In this document: positions 52,448 to 63,022 of the stretch, one piece after another
How positions within the stretch are numbered: the stretch's first letter is position 1
Layout of the letters: the number at the start of each line of letters is the position of its first letter
Origin: Strigamia acuminata
Taxonomy: Eukaryota; Arthropoda; Chilopoda; Geophilomorpha; Linotaeniidae
DNA: 64,000 nt
Assembly (NCBI GenBank): GCA_949358305.1
Contig: OX442314.1
Coordinates: 66,720,429 to 66,784,428, forward strand
Direction: 5' to 3'
Notes under the pieces: generated by a model
The model's input: only the letters and a program-made list of their open reading frames with translations
What the model was told of the DNA's origin: nothing
Database searches by the model: none
Program-made: the position numbers and the translations under genes

Positions 52448-55400
52448 ATGGCGTCGGAGGACAAATACGACGATTATAAGTCGATTAAAAAATTAAATGG
52501 GACGAATTATGCCCAATGGGCGATTGGTGCGAAACTGCTGTTATCCCAGCAAGGCGTGTGGGATCACGTGACGGGCGACGAGACTGCGCCGGGTCCCAAC
52601 GCCACAGCCAAAGAAAAACGGGATTTCAGAGTGCGTGAGAAGCGGGCGTGGTCCACGATATGCCTGAGTTGCGAAGACTCGCAACAGCTCGTGGCCGTTG
52701 CCAAGGACACTTCCAAAGGAGCGTGGGAAGCAATCCGAGATGCTTACCAGCCCACCACACGCGCCCGGAAGGGCAGATTGAGGCGCGAGTTCTTGCAAAT
52801 GCATCTAATGGATAATGAGGAGATGATGTGTTTTCTGGCCCGTGTCGACCGAAAAGTCGCAGAACTCGCGAACGTCAAAGTTATTCCGACGGATGAGGAA
52901 ATCGCATTCCAATATATGGATTTCCTCCCCACAACTTATGAGACTATAAAACAAATAATGTATCACTGGGATGATTTGGACTTCACCACTGCAAAAGTGA
53001 AAGACCGTTTATTAGGAGAGTACAATCGGTTGTTTGAAGCTTCAGACTCCTATGGTATGCGTACACCGGATTCCACTGAAAATGCGGGCGCATTCTTTGG
53101 AAAAGGGCGATTCCAACGCGGAAAAGGCGGAAATCAGCCACCTCGAACTTGTTTTTCCTGTGGCGGCACTGGTCACTTCGCGAGAGAGTGCCCGTCACCG
53201 CCCAAACAACAAGCGAATATGCAAAGCCAGCGAGGTGGCACCTCTGCACAGCTAGCAAAAGGCACTGCACGAGGACGTGGCCGTGGTGGAAAGACCAAAC
53301 AGGCCAATTTGGGACAAGTTGACATCTTTGATGAGCCATTGACAATGTTTTCGGCGGCAGTTCATCAAACTGCAGAGGAAGTCACCTTGTCGCCACCATT
53401 GTCTTTAATGTCGCATTGCGACTTTGATCCGCACTGGTACATAGATACCGGTGCAACAGATCATTTTTCATTTAATAGAAGTTGGTTCGTGACCTTCAAG
53501 CCGCTGTCCGGCTATAGTGTCCAGCAGGGGGAAGGGAAGTCTAAAATTGAGGGCATTGGAAACGTGTTGATCACATCTTGTTATGAAGGCAGATGTAGAG
53601 AAATCACACTGCAAAATGTTTATTTTGCGCCAAATTTTAAGAAAAACCTCTTATCGCTGGGCCGGACAGATGAAGCTGGTTTTACAACTTTTATCAAAAA
53701 TGGAAAGTTGACCATGTTTAAAGACCGAGTTAGTGAGCCTTTTCTTGTTGCAGATAGAACAAATGATCGGATGTACAAAGTTAACTGCAAACTAGAGGCT
53801 AATATTGTGAACACAACTGCACCTTCTGCGCAACAGAGTGCAGCGGTGGGTGGAAATTCGGTCAAAAATGTTGTAAAAAGTGAAAGTGTCATTAATCCTT
53901 TACTAAAAACAGTAGATTTTAAGGCAGCATTACTAAACACATTGAGTGGCGCAGTGCAGACGGCAGCGAAGCAGCAAGTGAGCGTAAATGCGCTAGTAAA
54001 TGCGTCAAATCTTAAGAAAAGCGATTTAAACGATACTAACGGGCAAAATGTCTCGAATGGGGGAAAGATCGAGAAGATCAAAGTGAAACCACAGCCAATG
54101 CATATTTGGCACTCCAGAATGGGCCATTTTAATGCAAGTGGGATTGCAAAAATGGAAGTTTCACCTGACATTTTCGGAGTTAAACTCTCCGACAAAGAAC
54201 TTTCGCCTTGCGACGCGTGTTCGAAGGCAAAGAGCACTAGGGCAACGTTTTCCCCAATCCCAGAAATTTCTACAAAGGGAATTTTGGAAGTAATCCACAT
54301 GGATCTGTGGGGCCCTCAGCCTTTTAAATCACTGGGTGGGGCCAGTTATTACTTAATAATTGTGGACGACTATTCACGTTTCATGTGGGTGGAAATTATT
54401 AAAAACAAGGGGGATGTATTTGAGCGTTTCAAACGATGGCAAACACAGGTTGAGCGCAGCACCGGGAAAAAGGTCAAATGCATCAAGACAGACAACGGCG
54501 GGGAGTTTGTGTCAAAAAAGTGGGATGACTATGCGGCTTCTATTGGGCTCAAGTGCATCCAAACAAACCCCTACTCCCCAGAAATGAATTCTGTGGCCGA
54601 AAGAGCAAACAGAACAATTGTTGGGGGAATTAGAGCCATGCTCTTCGAAAACAATTTTCCAAAGGGTTTGTGGGCAGAATTGGCCGTGACAGTTGTCTAT
54701 CTTAAAAATAGATTCCCACATGCAAGCTTAAGTGGGAAAACCCCTTATAACTTGTTTTATAACAAGAAAATGTCGTTGAGACACTTAAGATGTATCGGCT
54801 CCAAAGTTTTCGTGCACATTCCTTCGCAAACAAGGAGAAGCAAGTTGGAAGAAAGGGCGTGGCCTGGGGCCCTAGTCGGTTACGCGATCAAAACGCGGGG
54901 GTATCGAGTTTGGGACCCCAAATCCAACCAAGTGATTGCTTCAAAACACGTGAAGATTGATGAGAATGTTTTTTGGCACGAGTCGGTGCAACTGAATGAA
55001 ATTCCATCCGAACCTAATTATATGGGAAATTTGAATTATGAAGATTCAGATGAGGAAGAAATTCCAGTGGCTCCTGCTCAGCAACAGGTTCCCCCTATCA
55101 TACAGCAATTGTTTCAGGCCCCGAAACATGCGATTCCGAATCCCCAATTAGTTCAACAGGCGGTCGAGCCTGAAATTGTGGAAGAAGTCGCTCAAGCTGC
55201 TGGTGGGATTGAAGAAGAGGAGGAACAACAGGTGGATGTTCGGCCTCCAAACCCGACTCTCACACCTCCACCAGTTAGGAGGAATCCCCCACGCGGTGCT
55301 AAGTTAAAGGGGGATATAATAAGAAAACGTATGACCGCTCCTGAGGAATTAAAAATTTTGGACATGACACAATGGCAACGGAGAGAAACCGTTAGACAAA

Positions 55401-57118
55401 GTGGTGAAACTGCTGGGCAGGTAGATGTGATCTACATAACACCACTCGACGATAGAATCCGCAGTCGGATTGACGTTGTACGATGGTGCAAGGAAGAGAA
55501 CTATCAGTACGATGGGGGTTGTTTCGACTTCAAGCCAACAGATGAGACCATTGGGTTCGCCGGCCATGCATCCGTTGAACCGGACACTTTTGAAGAAGCT
55601 ATGTCCAATCCCAATAAATCCGACTGGCAGGATGCCATGGATGATGAAATTAATATCTTTAATGACAGAAAAGTTTACGAGGAAGTTGATAAAACCGAGG
55701 AGATGAATTTACTGGGAACAAAATGGATTTATAAAATCAAGCGTGACTACACTGGGGCAATTAAACGCTGGAGAGCACGTTTAGTTGCGCAAGGTTTTGG
55801 GCAGAAAGAAGGAGTTGACTTCACTGAGATATTTTCACCAGTGGTCAACTTTGTTCTCGTACTGATATTCTTTTGTTCTCTTGTGGTTCTGCAAGGCTGG
55901 CGAGATACACATCTCGACATCAAGTCTGCGTACTTATACGGAGACCTTGACGTGCCACAATACATCAATATCCCGAAGGGCTTCCGGACCAAAGAGAACC
56001 AACACAAATGTTGGCGATTGGTCAAATCCTTGTACGGACTTCATCAGTCCGGAAGGATGTGGTATTTCAAGCTCCACGAACGATTATTGGAAATAGGATT
56101 CACTCCAGTCTTAGGGTTGAATTGCGTATATAATTACGGCTCAGATGCCGTCCTTTTGTTTTACGTGGACGACATTGTTTTGTTTAGTCGTGATGCTTTC
56201 GTTGAACAATGTATCATCGAGTGGATTCAAGAAAGCTTTGAAATCGTCAACCTTGGACCGGTGACTCTTTTATTAGGGATTCACTTTGAAAGGAAAAATG
56301 GGGACATTTTAGTACATCAAAAGAGTTATATTGCGAAATTAGTCGAGAAATACGACATTGACCCGTGCCATAAAATTAAAATCCCAGTCACAGTCGGTAC
56401 CATGATACAGAAGGTACAACCGGGCGAACAAATAAACTCGACGTTCCCATACAGGTCCCTAGTAGGGAGTTTACTTTTTATCGCGAATAGAACGCGTCCA
56501 GATATTCTCTTCAGCGTTATTGTATTATCTCAATACAATGAGACCCATTCTAACAGGCATGTTAAAATGCTAATACAAGTGTTGAGATATCTGGCGAATA
56601 CCCCCAATTATGTTATCAACTTAGCTAATTGTAAAAACAACAATTTAACGGTTTACACCGACGCGTCCTTTGCTTTGGACCAAGACAGTAGGAGAAGCTT
56701 TGGTGGTCACATAGTTTATTTGGGAGGGGTTCCGATTTCATGGAATTGTCGAAAACAATCCATGACTTCACTGAGTATAATGGAAAGCGAGTTTCTCGCA
56801 GTTGTCGATGGCGTGAGAGAAGTGATATGGCTTGAACGTTTGTACGAAGCTGATATCATCTTATGTTTCAACCGAAATGTCCCTTGCGTCTATGCCGATA
56901 GCATGCCGGCAATCAACTATGCGAAAAACAAGATCGAGAACCGTGCAAATAAACATATAGATGTTAAATTGCACTTTCTTCGTGATTGGTATGAAAAAGG
57001 CGTGTTTAGTATTAAACATGTGCCTGGCGAATTGAACATCGCGGATTTGATGACAAAGTGGTTGCCGCGCCCCAGATTATGTCAGCTCTGTGAGCATATT
57101 TTTGTTGTAGTCAAATAG
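52448..57118 (+). CDS. gag-pol: Copia-3 Gag-Pol polyprotein, intact
   Basis: 1556 aa from the ATG at 52448. Domains: gag about 1-225; zinc knuckle from Cys235 (CFSCGGTGHFAREC); basic Gly/Arg-rich stretch; aspartic protease DTG at 333-335; GAG-pre-integrase zinc region (WHSRMGH from 554, CDAC); integrase D619, D682, E718 (D-x62-D-x35-E); Pro/Glu-rich linker about 860-980; reverse transcriptase about 1088-1330 with HLDIKSAYLYG and YVDD (1239-1242); RNase H with Asp1405 (TDASFALDQ), MESEF and the KHIDVKLHF region. No stop or frameshift. All catalytic motifs expected for copia are present. It cuts its own polyprotein, copies the RNA to DNA and inserts it. Strong match to Copia-1 across the whole length makes the reading certain. 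Confidence 0.97.
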   Translation: MASEDKYDDYKSIKKLNGTNYAQWAIGAKLLLSQQGVWDHVTGDETAPGPNATAKEKRDFRVREKRAWSTICLSCEDSQQLVAVAKDTSKGAWEAIRDAYQPTTRARKGRLRREFLQMHLMDNEEMMCFLARVDRKVAELANVKVIPTDEEIAFQYMDFLPTTYETIKQIMYHWDDLDFTTAKVKDRLLGEYNRLFEASDSYGMRTPDSTENAGAFFGKGRFQRGKGGNQPPRTCFSCGGTGHFARECPSPPKQQANMQSQRGGTSAQLAKGTARGRGRGGKTKQANLGQVDIFDEPLTMFSAAVHQTAEEVTLSPPLSLMSHCDFDPHWYIDTGATDHFSFNRSWFVTFKPLSGYSVQQGEGKSKIEGIGNVLITSCYEGRCREITLQNVYFAPNFKKNLLSLGRTDEAGFTTFIKNGKLTMFKDRVSEPFLVADRTNDRMYKVNCKLEANIVNTTAPSAQQSAAVGGNSVKNVVKSESVINPLLKTVDFKAALLNTLSGAVQTAAKQQVSVNALVNASNLKKSDLNDTNGQNVSNGGKIEKIKVKPQPMHIWHSRMGHFNASGIAKMEVSPDIFGVKLSDKELSPCDACSKAKSTRATFSPIPEISTKGILEVIHMDLWGPQPFKSLGGASYYLIIVDDYSRFMWVEIIKNKGDVFERFKRWQTQVERSTGKKVKCIKTDNGGEFVSKKWDDYAASIGLKCIQTNPYSPEMNSVAERANRTIVGGIRAMLFENNFPKGLWAELAVTVVYLKNRFPHASLSGKTPYNLFYNKKMSLRHLRCIGSKVFVHIPSQTRRSKLEERAWPGALVGYAIKTRGYRVWDPKSNQVIASKHVKIDENVFWHESVQLNEIPSEPNYMGNLNYEDSDEEEIPVAPAQQQVPPIIQQLFQAPKHAIPNPQLVQQAVEPEIVEEVAQAAGGIEEEEEQQVDVRPPNPTLTPPPVRRNPPRGAKLKGDIIRKRMTAPEELKILDMTQWQRRETVRQSGETAGQVDVIYITPLDDRIRSRIDVVRWCKEENYQYDGGCFDFKPTDETIGFAGHASVEPDTFEEAMSNPNKSDWQDAMDDEINIFNDRKVYEEVDKTEEMNLLGTKWIYKIKRDYTGAIKRWRARLVAQGFGQKEGVDFTEIFSPVVNFVLVLIFFCSLVVLQGWRDTHLDIKSAYLYGDLDVPQYINIPKGFRTKENQHKCWRLVKSLYGLHQSGRMWYFKLHERLLEIGFTPVLGLNCVYNYGSDAVLLFYVDDIVLFSRDAFVEQCIIEWIQESFEIVNLGPVTLLLGIHFERKNGDILVHQKSYIAKLVEKYDIDPCHKIKIPVTVGTMIQKVQPGEQINSTFPYRSLVGSLLFIANRTRPDILFSVIVLSQYNETHSNRHVKMLIQVLRYLANTPNYVINLANCKNNNLTVYTDASFALDQDSRRSFGGHIVYLGGVPISWNCRKQSMTSLSIMESEFLAVVDGVREVIWLERLYEADIILCFNRNVPCVYADSMPAINYAKNKIENRANKHIDVKLHFLRDWYEKGVFSIKHVPGELNIADLMTKWLPRPRLCQLCEHIFVVVK

Positions 57119-57124
57119 TTGCGC

Positions 57125-57135
57125 AAAGGGGGATT
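57125..57135 (+). other. Copia-3 polypurine tract
   Basis: AAAGGGGGATT directly before the 3' LTR, 6 nt after the stop codon. Confidence 0.85.
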
Positions 57136-57602
57136 TGTTAGAAAAATGCCCAACTGTTTGATCTTATCGGTTGCATGTTTCCGGTTAAATGCAACGTGTG
57201 TGTCATTGCAATTCTGTATCCGTGTTACATTGGTTGATATTGACTTTTAAACCCTTGTTCCTGTGCTAAGTGCCCCAACCAATGTGCTTATTAGCGATGA
57301 CATGCCCATATGTCGTCTGCTCTAATATGAGCGCTTATCTTTTAGTTTCTCATGGCCTTTGTTTACATTATCGATTGTTTATGCCGAGTTTACTTTACTT
57401 TTGTTATGTAAAGAATGAATCCTTGTCTGCTAACAATGATTCATTCTACTTCAAGTTTTGTAGCCTCGAAAGAGGTGCGCTTTTATGTTTGGCCTTATCA
57501 TCTCGATGAATAAAGATGGCGGTCGCACGACGCGAGTTCCCGCACCTGTTAATTCGAGTCTCAGCTCTTTTCCTTTGATGTCCGGCGCCTACAAGCTTAT
57601 CA
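57136..57602 (+). repeat. Copia-3 3' LTR
   Basis: 467 bp, one base different from the 5' LTR near its end. Followed by ATTTT (57603-57607). Confidence 0.95.
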
Positions 57603-57607
57603 ATTTT

Positions 57608-58989
57608 GGTGTCAAATGAGCGAGGAAGGCTGGAGATAAGGAAAATTGGTGAAATTTCAAAAAAAAGCTAAACAATCAAAATTTACATGAAGCTCAATTT
57701 TTCTAACTGGAAATGCATGTATCGTCAATTTCGGGATATTTTAGGGGTGAAATTGACTGGGAAGGGACCCCCACATTCCCCATGCGTCAACGCGCGCGTT
57801 GACGAAATTCAAATCCAGGTTTTCACACAGCCCCACGTTATTTTCGGGTTCCAATTGCCGTATTGCCGTATTGCCTCAAATAAACGCCGGGGCGTTTATT
57901 AATTTTCATTAATTTTCCAGACCGGAAATGAGGCGAGGTGATGCGGTACGATGCAAAATTGCGAGATGTAGTTTGCTTTATTTGTTAAAACAAATTAGGC
58001 GTCACTAATTCACCTGTATTAGGGTTTCAATGTGTGAAATTTCAAAATTTATCGGTTCCGTCAAAACGCCATTGAAAAGTTACATTTTTATAACGTTTCA
58101 ATGATGAAAACGGCCATTTTTGATGAAAAACAGCCATTTTTTATAGAAAAAACGACGAAGAAAGCCATTTTCACTATGAAAAATGGCTGAAAATGACCAT
58201 TTTGACGAAAAACGGCCATTTTTACTACGAAAAATGGCTAAAAATGCCACTTGAGTGAGTGCAAGTACATTTGGTGATGTACTATCGCGAGCGCGCGCGT
58301 TTTTGTGCAGTACAATGTGCTGATTAAACCAACAGCATTATAGAGTGATTACATTGTTCATTTGTGTTTTTAAGTTACAAAATGGTACAAAATCATAAAA
58401 TAAACTTGTAAAGTGCAATTTCTGCGGATTGATCAAAATCCGCAAAATCCGCCGCAAAATTGCGAACAGGGGATCAGCATATAGGCAGCCGTAATGTTAA
58501 AAATGGGGTCCCTTTCGCACTCCGCAAAATCCGCATGCGCGCCATAAGGTTAAGCACTCCAGAAGCGTGTGTCGCACGCGTCGGCGCGCCGCTAAAAACA
58601 TATCCTTTTCGCGGATTGGCTTCCGCGAAATCCGCATTTCGGGGGTGACTATTCTGGGAATTCCGGGTGGACCATACTCTTCCGAAAAATGTCCGGGGTG
58701 GTGTTGGGAGTGTCGATAGACTGTTTTGTGTCAAGGTTGCCAATTTTCATGTAAGTATTGGAAGGTTCATTTCTGTGCATTCTCATATATTTTTTTCACA
58801 GGAGCAACGAGGCGCGATGAAGGGGGATCAAGCGAGAGTGAATAAAATAAACTCGTTTTTGTCTCAAATGCGCGTTTGCGTTTGTAAATTTGGTTGTCTT
58901 GCAACGCGGTGGCGCGTTTGAGTTTCGTGTTGCGATACAAACACGCACGGGTGCGTATTGGAGTCGTAAACGACTTTCTGTCGCAATGC
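57608..58989. other. Non-coding DNA between Copia-3 and second composite repeat
   Basis: No gene recognised. Contains a third AATAAACGCC hairpin (57879-57900), a cluster of GCCATTTT words (58105-58245) and several GCGGAT/ATCCGC inverted pairs (58425-58640). Short open frames here lack domains. Confidence 0.6.
58105..58245. repeat. Cluster of GCCATTTT / AAAATGGC words
   Basis: About eight copies of CCATTTT in either orientation within 140 bp. Two form hairpins: AGCCATTTT/AAAATGGCT at 58163-58188, and GCCATTTTT/AAAAATGGC a little downstream. Separated by GACGAAAAA-like spacers. Confidence 0.7.
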
Positions 58990-59280
58990 GATCGCGTATT
59001 TGACAAATTTCTGCAGATTTTTGCCAATATTTGACAATTTTCAGACAAATTTCAATTAATTTTAGAAATTTTTGAGAGATTTCAATAAAAGTTTGAGGAA
59101 TTTCTTATGCTGACGCTAAAATGCCAAAAGGAGTCTTAACTCAGAAGAGCACTTTTCCGACCACTTAGGTGTCGGAAAAGCACTTCCAAAGGTCGCAAAA
59201 CGTGCTCTACGCGTTTTTTGACACTAGAACGGTCGAAAACGAGTCTAAAACTGCTAAGCTGGCGCCTGTAACTTGGCGCA
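58990..59280. repeat. Upstream part of composite repeat, right copy
   Basis: Begins with TTTGACAAATTT...TTTTTGCC words like the 31-bp subrepeats, then GTCGGAAAAG and GGCGCCTGTAACTTGGCGCA. It is joined to the part shared with position 1 onwards. Its partner in copy 1 lies outside the window. Confidence 0.6.
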
Positions 59281-60060
59281 TTCGCTGGGTCGCTCGAAAA
59301 TGAGATTCGAGCGAACCGAAACCTATGAGAGAAACGCGCCGGCGGAAATATTTGTTTTTACCAATGAATACTTAATAAATCTTCATGGGAATTTAATCCC
59401 AATCTACTGTAGGCTTAGGAACCTTGAATACCAAATAAAAACAAAGGAGCAAAGACGGGAAACAAAGAACAAGGGCCCGACGCCCGTAAATCACCAAAAT
59501 GGCTATCTGCCAGACACGCTAGTGGCCTTGAGCCACTTCTAACTTCGTTTTCGAGGTCGTGGGTCTCGAAAACGACTAAACCGAGTGGTGGGAACGATTC
59601 CCCGAGGTCTTTTTAGTCAATGTCGCCCAAAACCCGAATCAACAAGCTAACTTTCAACGAGAAACGAAGACTGGAGCCGAATGCGGTGATAAGCGCTCAT
59701 TCCAGACTCGTGTAAGCGATCTCCGCTTAAAGCCAGTTGCTCTGAGCAGACGACGCAATCGCTTACCAAGGAAAAAGACGGGTTTATGGGCTCAAAACCC
59801 GACGAAACACTTAAACAGGATCCAGAAATTACCAAGCGAGTTGGTAAGCTAAACTAAAACTGTAAAATAAGTTGGGGACTTGGTAAAATGCGAGTCTCTC
59901 AAACTTTTGTTGCGTCCTGCTCGCAACACGCGCGATGTACGCGCGTGGCCGCGTGTTGAACGTGCGCACTACGCGCAAGAACCGTACAAACCGAGGTAAA
60001 ACGAATTAAACACATATCTAATGCAAAAACAATTATTAAATACATCATTCTTGTTGCTGT
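59281..60060. repeat. Leading segment of composite repeat, right copy
   Basis: Repeat of 1-780 at a distance of 59,280 bp, including the hairpin-rich part (59521-59850). Confidence 0.9.
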
Positions 60061-62070
60061 TTGCAAACTTGCAAAACTTGCACCGAATTTGGGCAATTTT
60101 TTACAAATTTCAGCAGATTTTTGTCTATATTTGACAAATTTCAGCAGATTTCCTCAATCCTCAAACATTTGCTGATATTTCTCAAACATTTTCTAAAATT
60201 AATTGAAATCTGTCTGAAATTTGTCTTGAATGTGTCAAATATTGTCAAAAATCCGTGGAAATTTGTCAAATACTGGCAAAAATCCATGTAAATTTGTCAA
60301 AAATTGCCATAATTTGGTGCAAATTGTGTTAGATATTGGAAAAATTTATTTTAACGCTTCCAACGCGCCAGTAAATCGCGCGTGCACACGCGTGGATTTT
60401 TCGTCATAGTTGGATGCGCGCAAACCTCACGTAACTTGCGCCAAAATTTGGCAATTTTTGACAAATTTCAGCAGATTTTTGCCAGTATTTGACAAATTTC
60501 CACTGATTTTTGACAATATTTGACCCAACAACTGCGCCACGTTCCAGGCGCCGGTTTAGGCATTGTAGACCCGTTTTAGACCGTTTTAGATGGCGAAAAC
60601 GTTCTCTCCATCATTTTCTACCCCTGGGTGAGGTTTTCAGCGTTCATGATTGATGAAAAAGCTGTTTTCTAACTAGCTGTCCCATTGCTAGTTTTGGCGT
60701 CAGGTTTTAGCAACTTTCCAATCCGACTCTGTCGTCTGCACGACCTCCAAGACCGTTTTAGGGTTAATTTGAGTCAAATAATTCATTCTGGGGGTTGTTT
60801 TGGGTTTTTTACAAGTGTGTTTTTGTAGTTTTTATTGGTTTCAAACATTGTCAATTCTTTATACAAGTGTAACTTTCATTTCTCTGTATTTTGAGAACTT
60901 TGCATTGCAGCAAAGTTCATTTCTTGCCCCTTAATTATTGTGTAATTGTTGGTTTTCAAGCCCGTTTTTTAACAATAACTTTATTTGAAGTGCCTATTGT
61001 TTCAGTCACGTGCTTCCACGTGCCTTTTATTGTTGAGCAATTTCTTGGGCAGTTGCGCTCCTGTTGCTAGCATTGCCGCGCGTTCTCCGCGCGTGTACTC
61101 GCGCGTTTCGCATCACACACATTCGGGTCCAATGGCTTATTGCGGCGGCACATTGTGTGGCATAGCGCGGCACGTTGCAATTACGTGACGTGGCACGTTG
61201 CTGTTACGTGACGCGATAGCCAGTATTTAAGCAGGGGATTCCATCATCGTTTACACAAATGCGCATTGCAACGTGGAGGCGCATTCGAGTCCTTTTCCCA
61301 AGCGAAATTTGTCCTTTTTCAACGCGAAATCGTATGCGATTCGCTTTCGAATCGAATACGAGTTTTGTCCTTTTTCAACGCGAAATCGTATGCGATTCGC
61401 TTTCGAATCGAATGCGAATTTTGCCCTTCTTCAACGCGAAATCGTATTCGACTCGCTTTCGAGTCGGATGCGAATTTTGCCCTTCTTCAACGCGAAATCG
61501 TATTCGACTCGCTTTCGAGTCGAATGCGAATTTTTCCCTTCTTCAACGCGAAATCGTATTCGACTCGCTTTCGAGTCGAATGCGAATTTTGCCCTTCTTC
61601 AACGCGAAATCGTATTCGACTCGTTTTTGAGTCGAGTACGAATTTTGCCCTTCTTCAACGCGAAATCGTATTCGACTCGTTTTCGAGTCGAATGCGAATT
61701 CGTATTCGACTCGTTTTCGAGTCGAGTACGAATTTTGCCCTTCTTCAACGCGAAATCGTATTCGACTCGTTTTCGAGTCGAATGCGAATTTTGCCCTTCT
61801 TCAACGCGAAATCGTATTCGACTCGTTTTCGAGTCGAATACGAGATAGTCGATGACCCGTTCCCGGACTTTGACTCGTACGACTCGTATTCGAGATGTAT
61901 TCGAGATGTATTCGAATCGTATTCGAGTCGCATTCGAGATGGTCGATGATTTCCACTCGCTCGTATACGCGTTGTATACGAGCTCGTATTTTGATCGTAA
62001 TCGTAAACGAATCGTTTACAAGTCGTATACAAGTTGTATACGACGTGTATACACCTCGTATACGAACGAA
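60061..62070. repeat. Left arm of palindrome, copy 2
   Basis: Matches 781-3010 almost exactly. Two substitutions near 61138-61141, and 224 bp fewer in the 56-bp array (61310-61841). The promoter-like block is at about 61169-61230. Confidence 0.88.
61310..61841. repeat. 56-bp tandem array, left arm of copy 2
   Basis: Same units as 2030-2785 but four fewer. Confidence 0.88.
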
Positions 62071-62164
62071 GTTTGGAAAATCCACCGGATACTTACTACG
62101 ACATGAAAACACATAGTAGTCACATACGTCTTATTTGGAAATTGTGTTTTCACAAACTTCGTTC

Positions 62165-62531
62165 GTATACGAGGTGTATACACGTCGTATACGACTTGTA
62201 TACGACTTGTAAACGATTCGTTTACGATTACGATCAAAATACGAGCTCGTATACAACGCGTATACGAGCGAGTGGAAATCATCGACCATCTCGAATGCGA
62301 CTCGAATACGATTCGAATACATCTCGAATACATCTCGAATACGAGTCGTACGAGTCAAAGTCCGGGAACGGGTCATCGACTATCTCGTACTCGACTCGAA
62401 AACGAGTCGAATACGAATTCGCATTCGACTCGAAAACGAGGCGAATACGATTTTGCGTTGAAGAAGGGCAAAATTCGCATTCGACTCGAAAACGAGTCGA
62501 ATACGATTTCGCGTTGAAGAAGGGCAAAATT
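62165..62531. repeat. Right arm of palindrome, copy 2, interrupted by Copia-4
   Basis: Starts as in copy 1 after an unduplicated centre, runs into the inverted 56-bp array and is cut at 62531 by Copia-4. The rest of the arm would lie beyond the window. Confidence 0.8.
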
Positions 62532-63002
62532 TGTTGTTTATCAATGCCAAACAGTCCTCCGTACTTGTTTTGCACATTTCTTAATGTATTACTGCATTAT
62601 GCAGCCTAGTGTATTTATTAGGATTTATTTCATTATTTAACATTGGGCATAATGCTGCCTCTATACTGTTTACTTTTGTATTACTTATTATTAACACCAG
62701 ATGGTGTGCATGTATGTTTTTCACAATCACAATGGCCGCTTGCATGCCAGCAAGCACTCATGTGTTTTCTCCACCTAAATGGACCACATTATGTAAGCAT
62801 TTTCGTTTTTATTAAACATTTAGTTTATTTTTACATTGTGTTTGTCACTCATGAGCACTTTAGAGTGCAGTGACTTTATTTTCCACCATTTTCAAGCGCT
62901 GGAGGTGCGCGCACGTCATTGCGCTCATATTAGCCGTGTTTCGGCATTTAAACTCGCTTCCACACACAGTATTTTATACTGTGAGCGCACTCCTCTGCTA
63001 CA
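62532..63002 (+). repeat. Copia-4 5' LTR
   Basis: 471 bp. The start is placed at TGTTGTTTATC by analogy with the TGTT starts of the other copia LTRs; the end at CTCTGCTACA is set by the primer site. ATTAAA near 62813. Confidence 0.82.
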
Positions 63003-63016
63003 AGTGGTAGCAGAGG
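62992..63016 (+). promoter_or_regulatory. LTR/primer-site hairpin of Copia-4
   Basis: CCTCTGCTAC (62992-63001) pairs perfectly with GTAGCAGAGG (63007-63016) around loop AAGTG. Same arrangement as Copia-2. Confidence 0.75.
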
Positions 63017-63022
63017 ATGGTT
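63005..63022 (+). other. Copia-4 primer-binding site (initiator tRNA-Met)
   Basis: TGGTAGCAGAGGATGGTT: 18 of 18 complementary to animal initiator tRNA-Met; 2 nt after the LTR. Confidence 0.9.

Larger units (their letters stand above)
50890..57602 (+). mobile_element. Copia-3, complete and apparently intact Ty1/copia-type retrotransposon
   Basis: 6713 bp, 467-bp LTRs with one difference noticed (AAGCCTATCA versus AAGCTTATCA), 5-bp target duplication, 18-nt primer site, conserved leader RNA, uninterrupted gag-pol and a purine tract. It inserted outside the satellite. Closest relative in the window is Copia-1. Confidence 0.95.
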
